Below are positions 25,248-32,135 of a DNA stretch of 64,000 bases, in pieces. The first letter of the stretch is position 1. Each line of letters opens with the position of its first letter. The notes below the pieces were generated by a model. The model did no database searches and was not told where the DNA came from. It saw only the letters and a program-made list of their open reading frames with translations. Both the position numbers and the translations under genes were made by a program. Source of the DNA: Paraconexibacter antarcticus (lineage in GTDB: Bacteria > Actinomycetota > Thermoleophilia > Solirubrobacterales > Solirubrobacteraceae); NCBI RefSeq assembly GCF_024220175.1, contig NZ_CP098502.1, forward strand, positions 2,914,001-2,978,000, in the 5' to 3' direction.

Positions 25248-25700
25248 ATGCTTCGCGCCATGCTCCGCAACGTCTTTCACAAGAACGAGGACGAGGGCTT
25301 CACGCTCATCGAGCTCCTGGTCGTCATCCTGATCATCGGCATCCTCGCCGCGATCGCCCTGCCCTCGTTCCTCGGTCAGTCCGACAAGGCCAAGGACTCC
25401 TCGGCCAAGTCCAACGCCCGCAACCTCGTCTCGCAGATCGAGTCCTGCTACACGACCACGAGCGACTACTCGCAGTGCCAGTCCTCGACGGCGCTGAACC
25501 CGACCGGCCTCGACCTCGGCACCGCCCCGGGCCAGGTCAGCGTCACCGCCGCCTCGACGACCGGCTACACCATCGTCGCCGTCTCCAAGGCGCAGACCAG
25601 CGGCACCGAGAACACCTTCACGATCACGAAGGATCCGACCACGGGCGTCATCGCTCGCACCTGCACGGGCACCGACAGCTGCAACGGCGGGTCCTGGTAG
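25248..25700 (+). CDS. pilA: Type IV major pilin-type prepilin 2
   Basis: The 150-residue prepilin has leader MLRAMLRNVFHKNEDEG, then the same mature helix as its twin. It differs from pilin 1 only in the leader and in a few surface positions: GTAPG for GTGAG, IVAVS for ILATS, and TSGTENT for TGSANNT. An in-frame upstream start would include the ribosome site GGAGG (25232-25236) in the coding region, so ATG 25248 is chosen. Keeping two riboswitch-controlled copies may raise dosage or give two subunit variants. The near identity suggests recent duplication or gene conversion. Confidence 0.92.
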   Translation: MLRAMLRNVFHKNEDEGFTLIELLVVILIIGILAAIALPSFLGQSDKAKDSSAKSNARNLVSQIESCYTTTSDYSQCQSSTALNPTGLDLGTAPGQVSVTAASTTGYTIVAVSKAQTSGTENTFTITKDPTTGVIARTCTGTDSCNGGSW

Positions 25701-25733
25701 CCGCACCGCAGCACCACTGACACACGCCGCACA

Positions 25734-25759
25734 CGAGGCGGGCCCCCGGGCCCGCCTCG
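25734..25759 (+). terminator. Hairpin terminator after pilin gene 2
   Basis: Same 10-bp stem and 6-nt loop as after pilin gene 1 (arms 25734-25743 and 25750-25759), followed by CCGTTTAAGG. Confidence 0.75.
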
Positions 25760-25817
25760 GCCGTTTAAGGCGCGACGGCGCGCGGGACCGAACGTGTGCC
25801 GACCAGCCGGCGATGGC

Positions 25818-25844
25818 TCAAGGTCCATCACCGCACGTCGATAA
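25818..25844 (+). promoter_or_regulatory. Sigma-28/WhiG-type promoter candidate for pilin gene 3
   Basis: TCAA at 25818-25821, 15 nt, then GTCGATAA at 25837-25844 (7 of 8 to GCCGATAA). It ends 7 nt before the ATG at 25852, which would make the mRNA leaderless. No riboswitch lies in between. Confidence 0.6.
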
Positions 25845-25851
25845 GCGTCGC

Positions 25852-26283
25852 ATGGCGACCGAGCAGAATGGCGTGATGCGCCGCGTTCCGCAGCGTTCGG
25901 AGCACGGCTTCACCCTGATTGAGCTCCTCGTGGTGATCCTGATCATCGGCATCCTCGCCGCGATCGCGCTGCCGCTGTACCTCGGCCAGTCGGACAAGGC
26001 GAAGGACGCCGAGGCGAAGTCGCGCGCACGCAACCTCGTGACCCAGGTCGAGGCGTGCTACACGATCACCGCGACCTACGCCTCATGCGTGACCGGGATG
26101 CCGTCGCTGGACTCGAGCGGTGCCGCCGGGGCCTCGGCGCAGAGCACCGCGGACGGGTACGAGATCACCGCGACGTCCAAGACGGGGAACCAGTTCGTCA
26201 TCATCCGCAGCAGCACCGGGTTCGAGCGGACATGTGACGCGTCCGGGTCCTCGCACGGCGGCTGCCTGGCCAACAGCTGGTGA
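25852..26283 (+). CDS. Type IV pilin-type prepilin 3
   Basis: From ATG 25852 it has 143 residues, with a 19-residue leader ending SEHG and mature FTLIELLVVILIIGILAAIALPLYLGQ. The first 30 residues match the two upstream pilins, but the C-terminal domain is different (CYTITATYASC, then ERTCDASGSSHGGC). It keeps two cysteine pairs. ATG 25876 is an alternative start with an 11-residue leader; the promoter position favours 25852. It has no riboswitch, so its expression should not follow c-di-GMP directly. It could be a minor subunit or an alternative major pilin. Confidence 0.88.
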   Translation: MATEQNGVMRRVPQRSEHGFTLIELLVVILIIGILAAIALPLYLGQSDKAKDAEAKSRARNLVTQVEACYTITATYASCVTGMPSLDSSGAAGASAQSTADGYEITATSKTGNQFVIIRSSTGFERTCDASGSSHGGCLANSW

Positions 26284-26285
26284 GG

Positions 26286-26316
26286 TCAAGGACGTGAGGG
26301 CCCCGGCCGATACGGT
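26286..26316 (+). promoter_or_regulatory. Overlapping promoter candidates for pilD
   Basis: TCAA at 26286-26289, exactly 16 nt, then GCCGATAC at 26306-26313 is a strong sigma-28-like site. TACGGT at 26311-26316, 8 nt before the ATG, could serve as a housekeeping -10 in the same place. Either would give a leader of a few bases. Confidence 0.65.
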
Positions 26317-26324
26317 CGGACATC

Positions 26325-27080
26325 ATGGCCGCCGCGCTGATCTTCGCCGCCCTCTTCGGTCTCGCGATCGGATCGTTCCTCAACGTCGTCATCTGGCGCC
26401 TGCCGCGCGGCGAGTCGCTCTCGCACCCGGGCTCGCACTGTCCGAAGTGCGAGACGCCGATCAAGCCGTACGACAACGTCCCGGTCGTCGGGTGGCTCAT
26501 GCTGCGCGGGAAGTGCCGTAGCTGCGGCGCCCCGATCAGCGCCCGCTACCCGCTCGTGGAGGCGGCGACGGGCGCGCTGTACGTCCTTGTCGTCGCGGTC
26601 TGCTGGGACGACCTCAGCCGGATCGTCCTGGGGATCATGCTCGTCACGCTGCTCGTCCCCGTGACGATGATCGACCTCGACGTCCGCCGCATCCCGGACA
26701 AGCTCACGTTCCCGTTCGCGGTCGCCGGCGTGCTGGCGGTGGCCGCGCTCGACACGAGCCGCCTGCCCGAGGCCCTCATCGCGGGCGTGGCCGCGTTCGC
26801 CTTCTTCTACATCGCCGCGGTCGCCAAGCCCGGCGGGATGGGGTTCGGCGACGTCAAGCTCGCCGGCGTCCTCGGGATCTACCTCGGGCGCGCCGTCGCC
26901 CCGGGCATCTTCATCGGGCTCGTCAGCGGCATCGTCATCGGGGTCGTCGTGATCGGGCGCGTCGGCGTCGCGGAGGGTCGCAGGACCAAGGTGCCGTTCG
27001 GCCCGTCGCTCGCGCTCGGGGGCCTCATCGGCTTCCTCGTCGGGGACAGCATCGTCGACTCGTACCTCGACAGCTTCTGA
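26325..27080 (+). CDS. pilD: Prepilin peptidase PilD
   Basis: Aspartic membrane protease that cleaves prepilin leaders and N-methylates the new N-terminus. The 251-residue protein starts with a helix and FLNVVIWRLPRGE. The cytoplasmic loop carries CPKCETPIKPYDNVPVVGW and CRSC, the zinc-type tetracysteine of bifunctional enzymes. Active-site aspartates are in MIDLDVRRIPDKLT and GFGDVKL. About seven membrane segments are seen. A prepilin peptidase gene between aroE and aroC is also found in mycobacteria, so this gene may be the ancestral resident of the locus. Confidence 0.95.
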   Translation: MAAALIFAALFGLAIGSFLNVVIWRLPRGESLSHPGSHCPKCETPIKPYDNVPVVGWLMLRGKCRSCGAPISARYPLVEAATGALYVLVVAVCWDDLSRIVLGIMLVTLLVPVTMIDLDVRRIPDKLTFPFAVAGVLAVAALDTSRLPEALIAGVAAFAFFYIAAVAKPGGMGFGDVKLAGVLGIYLGRAVAPGIFIGLVSGIVIGVVVIGRVGVAEGRRTKVPFGPSLALGGLIGFLVGDSIVDSYLDSF

Positions 27081-27173
27081 CCGTTCCGGGGGCGCGCGCC
27101 CGTGACGTGTCGTATTCGTCGGCGGGCGCTCAAGCCTGAGCCGCGATTGGACGAAAGGGGGAGTACGGCGGAG

Positions 27174-27201
27174 AAAAGGCAGCAGGACTCGCCGCCGATG
27201 C
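27174..27201 (+). promoter_or_regulatory. Sigma-28/WhiG-type promoter candidate for pilM operon
   Basis: AAAA at 27174-27177, 16 nt, then GCCGATGC at 27194-27201. A second, weaker pair lies just upstream: TCAA 27130-27133, 16 nt, GACGAAAG 27150-27157. The leader to the pilM ATG would be about 55 nt and contains a possible small hairpin but no strong ribosome site. This is the least certain member of the set. Confidence 0.5.
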
Positions 27202-27261
27202 CGATCTGTCAGCTGTGGGGCCGTCTCGCGCCCCCCGACACCCAGGCAGGACCACACCCCC

Positions 27262-28311
27262 ATGGCCAAGCGCTCAACACACATCACCGGCCTCGAGATC
27301 GACCCCAGCGCCATCACGGCGGCGGCGGTCGGGACCGACGGCAAACTCTCCGTCTCCAGCGCGGCGTACGCGTTGCTCGAGCCCGGCATCATCCGCGACG
27401 GGGAGGTGCAGGACGTCGCGGCGCTGAGCCAGGCCCTGAGGAGCCTCTTCGACGACCACCGCGAGCTCGACAAGCGGGTCCGGGTCGGCATCGCCAACCA
27501 GCGGATCGTGCTGCGTGTCATCGAGCTGCCGCCCATCAAGGACGAGAAGCAGCTGGCCCAGGCCGTCCGGTTCCTGGCCCAGGACCAGATCCCGATGCCG
27601 CTCGACTCGGCGGTCCTCGACTTCCGTCCCCTGGACATCGTCGACACGCCCGATGGCCCGCGCCAGCGCGTCGCCGTCGTGGCCGCGCGGCGCGACATGA
27701 TCGACCGCGTCCTCGACGCCGTCCGCGGCGCCGGTCTCCGGATCGAGGGCATCGACCTCGCGGCGTTCGGCATGGTCCGTGCCCTGCACCATCACGGGCT
27801 GCCGGGCGAGACCGTCGTCTACCTCTCGGTCGGCGGCGTCACGAACCTCGCGGTCGCCCAGGGGACGACCTGCACCTTCACGCGCGTCATCGGGGGTGGC
27901 CTGGACGGCCTCGCCGTCGAGCTCGCCGAGCGCCGGGCGCTCACCCTCGAGCACGCGGGTGGCTGGCTGACCCACGTCGGGCTCGAGGAGCCCTGCGAGC
28001 TCGTCACGGGCTACGCCGACGACGGAGCCATCATCGAGGACGCCCGCGCGATCCTCATCGACGGCGTCCGCCGCATCGCCGGTGAGGTGCGCAACTCGGT
28101 CGACTTCCATCAGGGCAACGGGATCGACGGCGGCGTACAGCGCTGCGTCCTCACCGGGCCGGCCGTCGCCGTGCCGGGCTTCGCCGCGGCCCTGGCCGCC
28201 GACCTCGGACTCCCGGTCGACGCCGGCGATCTCCGTGTTCCCCCGGGCCTGGAGGCCGGCCGCCTGGCCGTCGCCGCCGGCCTCGCCGTCGAGGAGGCGC
28301 TGGTCGCATGA
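27262..28311 (+). CDS. pilM: Type IV pilus assembly protein PilM
   Basis: Actin-like cytoplasmic protein that docks on the PilN N-terminus. The 349-residue protein has the FtsA/PilM fold motifs: ITGLEIDPSAITAAAV (phosphate 1), VVYLSVGGVTNLAV (phosphate 2) and CVLTGPAVAVPGF (adenosine). It heads a tight operon with the next three genes, all joined by 4-nt overlaps. About 180 nt of non-coding DNA separate it from pilD and hold a possible sigma-28-like promoter. Confidence 0.9.
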   Translation: MAKRSTHITGLEIDPSAITAAAVGTDGKLSVSSAAYALLEPGIIRDGEVQDVAALSQALRSLFDDHRELDKRVRVGIANQRIVLRVIELPPIKDEKQLAQAVRFLAQDQIPMPLDSAVLDFRPLDIVDTPDGPRQRVAVVAARRDMIDRVLDAVRGAGLRIEGIDLAAFGMVRALHHHGLPGETVVYLSVGGVTNLAVAQGTTCTFTRVIGGGLDGLAVELAERRALTLEHAGGWLTHVGLEEPCELVTGYADDGAIIEDARAILIDGVRRIAGEVRNSVDFHQGNGIDGGVQRCVLTGPAVAVPGFAAALAADLGLPVDAGDLRVPPGLEAGRLAVAAGLAVEEALVA

Positions 28312-29075
28312 AGGCTGTCAACCTCATCCCGACCGAGGAGCGCCGTGGCGCCGGCGGGGCTGCCGGACGGACCGGCGGGGCCGCGTACATCCTCATCGGG
28401 GCCCTGACCCTCACCGTCGGCATGGCCGCGGCGTACGCGACGACGACGAAGTCGATCCATGACCGCAAGGCCGAGCTGACGACCGCCGAGCGGCAGGCTG
28501 CCGCCACCGAGGCGCGGGCGGCCGCGCTCGCCCCGTACACGCAGTTCGCCGGCATCCGCGCGAGCCGTGTCGCGACGGTCACGTCGATCGCGCAGAGCCG
28601 CTTCGACTGGGCCCACGCGATGCACGAGCTCGGGCGCACCCTCCCGCGCAACATCACCCTGACGTCGCTGAACGGCACGGTCTCGACCCAGACCGCGGCC
28701 GGCGGCGGTGGCGGCGGCAGCGTCGCCCTCCGCGCGGCGTACGACGTCCCCGCCATCGAGCTGCAGGGCTGCGCCCCGAGCCAGGCCGCGATCCCGCCGA
28801 TGATGGCGGGCCTCCGGCAGGTCGACGGGGTGCGCCGCGTCGCGCTCCAGCAGTCCGTGAAGGGCGCGAGCACCGCACCCGCCGGCGGGACCACGGCAGG
28901 CGGGAAGCCGCAGCGTGCCGCCAACTGCGCGCGGAGCTTCAGCGCGGTCATCTTCTTCGACCCGAAGCCGCAGCCCTCGGTCGCGGGCGCCGCGGCGGTG
29001 CCCGCGGCCGCCGGTACCGCCCCGGTCGCCGCCACCGCGGTGACGACCCCGAGCACCACGGGAGGTGCGAAGTGA
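28308..29075 (+). CDS. pilN: PilN-like type IV pilus membrane protein
   Basis: The 255-residue protein begins MKAVNLIPTEERRG, the conserved PilM-binding peptide of PilN (consensus INLLP). One membrane helix follows (AAYILIGALTLTVGMAAAY), then a coiled coil and a ferredoxin-like outer domain. A Gly-rich loop (near residue 130) and an Ala/Pro/Thr-rich tail are lineage-specific. The ATG overlaps the pilM stop by 4 nt. Confidence 0.85.
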   Translation: MKAVNLIPTEERRGAGGAAGRTGGAAYILIGALTLTVGMAAAYATTTKSIHDRKAELTTAERQAAATEARAAALAPYTQFAGIRASRVATVTSIAQSRFDWAHAMHELGRTLPRNITLTSLNGTVSTQTAAGGGGGGSVALRAAYDVPAIELQGCAPSQAAIPPMMAGLRQVDGVRRVALQQSVKGASTAPAGGTTAGGKPQRAANCARSFSAVIFFDPKPQPSVAGAAAVPAAAGTAPVAATAVTTPSTTGGAK

Positions 29076-29950
29076 CGACGCGTGATCGCACGGTGGCGAT
29101 GGTCGTGGCGCTGTTCGCCATGGTCGCCGCCTTCTGGTTCCTCGTCCTCGCGCCGAAGCGCGACGACGCCGCGAGCCTCAAGGACCAGCTGTCGGCGGTC
29201 CAGACCCGCCTGGAGACCGCCCAGCAGTCGGCCGGCGCGGCCCTGCAGGCGAAGAAGACGTACGCCGACGACTACAAGGTCGTCACCGAGCTCGGCAAGG
29301 CCGTTCCCACCGACGACGACGTACCGTCGCTCGTCTACCAGCTCCAGACCTCGTCGGCGAAGAGCCACATCTCCTTCGACTCGATCAAGCTGACCGGCGG
29401 CGCTGCGCCCGCCGCCGCCCCCGCGGCGCCGGTCGCGACGCAGGCGGCTGCCGTCTCCGCGGCGTCGACGGGAAGCACGACGACGGGGGGCGCCACGACC
29501 ACGACGCCCGCCGCGACGCCGGCCGCCCCCGCCGCCACCACGCCCGTCGCCGCCGCGCAGACCGCCTTCGCCGGCCTCCCGCCCGGTGCGGCGGTCGGTG
29601 CCGCGGGCCTGCCGACCATGCCGTTCTCGTTCGAGTTCTCCGGGCCGTTCCTGCGCCTCGAGAAGCTCCTCCGGCGCATCGCCGCCTACACGAAGACGAG
29701 CAAGGGCGTCATCAAGGTCAACGGCCGGCTCATGACGATCGACGCGATCAGCCTGACCGGCTTCCCGGCGATGAAGGCGACGATCAGCGCGACCGCGTTC
29801 GTCCTCCCGGCCGACCAGGGCCTCACGGCCGGCGGCACCCCGTCCACCCCCGGCGCCGTCAGCGCGGTCGCCACCACCCCGTCGACCTCCGGGACGACGA
29901 CGGCGACCCCGGTCGCCGCCGCCGCGCCGGTTGCAGGAGTCACCAAGTGA
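29072..29950 (+). CDS. pilO: PilO-like type IV pilus membrane protein
   Basis: The 292-residue protein starts at a GTG overlapping the pilN stop by 4 nt. A membrane helix (AMVVALFAMVAAFWFLVLAP) is followed by a coiled coil (SLKDQLSAVQTRLETAQQSA) and LVYQLQTSSAKSHISFDSIK. It has a long Ala/Thr/Pro insert (about residues 110-165), then MPFSFEFSGPFLRLEKLLRR, the PilO beta domain core. The C-terminus is again Thr/Ala-rich. It should form a heterodimer with PilN. Confidence 0.85.
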   Translation: MTTRDRTVAMVVALFAMVAAFWFLVLAPKRDDAASLKDQLSAVQTRLETAQQSAGAALQAKKTYADDYKVVTELGKAVPTDDDVPSLVYQLQTSSAKSHISFDSIKLTGGAAPAAAPAAPVATQAAAVSAASTGSTTTGGATTTTPAATPAAPAATTPVAAAQTAFAGLPPGAAVGAAGLPTMPFSFEFSGPFLRLEKLLRRIAAYTKTSKGVIKVNGRLMTIDAISLTGFPAMKATISATAFVLPADQGLTAGGTPSTPGAVSAVATTPSTSGTTTATPVAAAAPVAGVTK

Positions 29951-30888
29951 GCTTCTTCCAGAACCTCTGGCGCGACCTCGTCGAGAAGCGCCTCTGGCCC
30001 GTCGCCGCGGCCCTCGTCGTCGCCGCCGTCGCCATCCCGCTCCTCATCGGCGGCGGATCCTCGGACACCGCTGCAGCGCCCGCTCCGCTCCCCGGCGAGC
30101 AGGAGGCCGCCCTGGTCCCGAGCACGCCGCAGGTGACGGTGGCCGGCGCGCCCTCCGACGTCGCCCGCTCCCGTGCCGGCGCCTCGCGCGACCCGTTCAA
30201 GCCGCTGGTCTTCGCGAAGGCGCCGAAGGCCGCGGTCGCCACGTCGGCCACCGGTGCGGCCTCGACCGTCGCCACCGCGGCGACGTCGTCCTCGACGAAG
30301 CCGGCGACGAGCGGCGGCTCGACGCCGACCGCCGGCTCGACCTCCACGGGATCGTCCTCGTCCTCGAGCTCGGGTTCGTCCGGCTCGGGCTCGTCCGGCA
30401 CCGCGACGACGGTCACCCCGAAGGTCACGACGCCCGCGACCGTGAAGCCCTCGCTGACGAAGTTCGTCTACGCGCTCACGCTGACGCTAAAGCGCTCGGG
30501 CCAGAAGAGCATGCGCCACAACCTCCAGGCCGTGAGCTACGTGCCGTCCCCGTCGGCGCCGCTCCTCGCGTTCCTCGGCGTCCGCGCCGACGGCAGGACG
30601 GCGACCTTCCTCGTGGGCGACCGCGTGACGGTGTCCGGCAACGACCTCGTCTGCCGGCCGTCGCTGAAGGACTGCCGCTTCCTCGAGATCAAGCAGGGCG
30701 CGAACATCCTGTTCTCCAAGACGCCGGTCAGGGGCACGGCGAAGCACTACCGCCTCGTGCTGAACCGGGTCGCGCTCGTCCCGGTGAGCAAGGCGACGAA
30801 GGCGGCCGCCGCCCGGCGCATCCGCGCTGCCGGCAGCGCCGCGGCGCCCGAGCTCGCCCCGGCGCAGCTCGTCGGCTCCGGCCGCTGA
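29947..30888 (+). CDS. Membrane-anchored protein in the PilP position of the pilus operon
   Basis: The 313-residue protein starts at GTG 29947, overlapping pilO by 4 nt. It has one N-terminal membrane helix (VAAALVVAAVAIPLLIGGG), then an RDPFKPLV motif like that of PilP. A Ser/Thr/Gly-rich linker (about residues 95-160) with a run of serines follows, then a compact folded domain. That domain has FVYALTLTL, then a segment with two Cys (LVCRPSLKDC). Sequence similarity to proteobacterial PilP is weak. In a cell without an outer membrane it would face the thick cell wall. It is probably a pilus assembly factor. Confidence 0.6.
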   Translation: MSFFQNLWRDLVEKRLWPVAAALVVAAVAIPLLIGGGSSDTAAAPAPLPGEQEAALVPSTPQVTVAGAPSDVARSRAGASRDPFKPLVFAKAPKAAVATSATGAASTVATAATSSSTKPATSGGSTPTAGSTSTGSSSSSSSGSSGSGSSGTATTVTPKVTTPATVKPSLTKFVYALTLTLKRSGQKSMRHNLQAVSYVPSPSAPLLAFLGVRADGRTATFLVGDRVTVSGNDLVCRPSLKDCRFLEIKQGANILFSKTPVRGTAKHYRLVLNRVALVPVSKATKAAAARRIRAAGSAAAPELAPAQLVGSGR

Positions 30889-30937
30889 GGCATCCGCCAC
30901 GCGGGCGACCGGACGGCCTGGGCCGCCGGTCGCCACG

Positions 30938-30943
30938 TAGGAT
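30938..30943 (+). promoter_or_regulatory. -10 box TAGGAT for aroC
   Basis: TAGGAT ends 11 nt before the aroC ATG at 30955, giving a leader of at most a few bases. It separates the aro genes from the pilMNO operon transcriptionally. Confidence 0.45.
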
Positions 30944-30954
30944 GGGCGGTCCTC

Positions 30955-32115
30955 ATGGCACTGACGCTCATCACCGCCGGCGAATCGCACGGCCCCGGCC
31001 TCACCTGCATCGTCGACGGCCTGCCCGCCGGCCTCGAGCTCGACCGGGACTCGATCAACCGCGACATGCAGCGCCGCCAGCTCGGCCACGGACGCGGCGG
31101 CCGCATGAAGATCGAGAAGGACGGCGCCGAGGTCACCTCCGGCGTCCGTCACGGCCGCACGCTCGGTTCCGCGATCGCCCTCCGGGTCGACAACCGCGAC
31201 TACAAGAACTGGGAGGAGCGGATGAACCCGTGGCCGGTCGAGGCCGACGTGCCGGAGGTCCACCTCCCGCGTCCCGGCCACGCCGACCTCGTCGGGGCCT
31301 GGAAGTACAACCAGACCGACATCCGCAACGTCCTCGAGCGCGCGAGCGCGCGCGAGACGGCAGCGCGCGTCGCCGGCGGCGCCCTCTGCAAGGCCTTCCT
31401 GAGCGCGCTCGGCGTCGAGGTCCGCTCGCACGTCGTGCAGATCGGCTCCGTCCACGCCCCGGAGCCGGCGACCCTCACCCTCGGGGACTTCGACGCGATC
31501 GACGAGGACCCGGTCCGCTGCCTCGACAAGGCCGCGAGCAAGGCGATGGTCGGCCACATCAACCAGCAGCGCAAGGCGAACGAGTCGATCGGCGGCGTGT
31601 TCGAGGTCGTCGCCTTCGGGCTCGTCCCCGGCCTCGGCTCGCACGTCTCCTGGGAGACGCGCCTGGACGGGCGCCTGGCGATGGCGATCTGCTCGATCCA
31701 GGCCGTGAAGGGCGTCTCGATCGGCGACGCGTGGGACGTCGCGGGCCGCCCCGGCTCGCAGGCCCACGACGAGATCTTCTACGAGGACGAGCACTACGCC
31801 CGCCACACGAACCACTCCGGCGGCCTCGAGGGCGGCATGACGACGGGCGACCCGCTCCTCGTCCGGGGCGCCATGAAGCCGCTGCCGACGCTCACGAAGC
31901 CCCTGCAGTCGGTGGACATCGCGACCCACGAGCCGGCGCAGGCGCTCCGCGAGCGCACCGACTCCTGCACGGTCCCGGCCGCGGGCGTCGTCGGCGAGGC
32001 GATGGTCGCGCACGTCCTGGCGAGCGCGTACATCGACAAGTTCGGCGGCGACCACATCGACGACGTGCGCGGGGCGCTCGACGCGTACCGCACGCGCATC
32101 GGCTGGACGTCCTGA
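30955..32115 (+). CDS. aroC: Chorismate synthase
   Basis: Makes chorismate from EPSP, the last common step of aromatic synthesis. The 386-residue protein has LTLITAGESHGPGLTCIVDG and RRQLGHGRGGRMKIEKD, RASARETAARVAGGAL, and GMTTGDPLLVRGAMKPLPTL, all family signatures. It starts the aroC-aroKB-aroQ-pepQ run. Confidence 0.96.
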   Translation: MALTLITAGESHGPGLTCIVDGLPAGLELDRDSINRDMQRRQLGHGRGGRMKIEKDGAEVTSGVRHGRTLGSAIALRVDNRDYKNWEERMNPWPVEADVPEVHLPRPGHADLVGAWKYNQTDIRNVLERASARETAARVAGGALCKAFLSALGVEVRSHVVQIGSVHAPEPATLTLGDFDAIDEDPVRCLDKAASKAMVGHINQQRKANESIGGVFEVVAFGLVPGLGSHVSWETRLDGRLAMAICSIQAVKGVSIGDAWDVAGRPGSQAHDEIFYEDEHYARHTNHSGGLEGGMTTGDPLLVRGAMKPLPTLTKPLQSVDIATHEPAQALRERTDSCTVPAAGVVGEAMVAHVLASAYIDKFGGDHIDDVRGALDAYRTRIGWTS

Positions 32116-32135
32116 CCGCGGGGCCCGCCGCCACC

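Larger units (their letters stand above)
24978..25773 (+). repeat. Direct duplication, copy 2: promoter, riboswitch, pilin gene, terminator
   Basis: Second copy of the unit at 24109-24900. Riboswitch, mature pilin codons and terminator are nearly unchanged; the region from 24981 to 25065 is mostly diverged. The step between copies is about 870 nt. Confidence 0.85.

Noticed and set aside
25761-25851. Possible third riboswitch before pilin gene 3
   Set aside because: None of the aptamer landmarks (GCAAACC, GACGCAAAG, CCGGGTTGCC) occurs there.
30346-30400. Run of serine codons in the PilP-position gene as a possible frameshift or microsatellite
   Set aside because: The frame is intact on both sides and the codons vary; it reads as a flexible linker.
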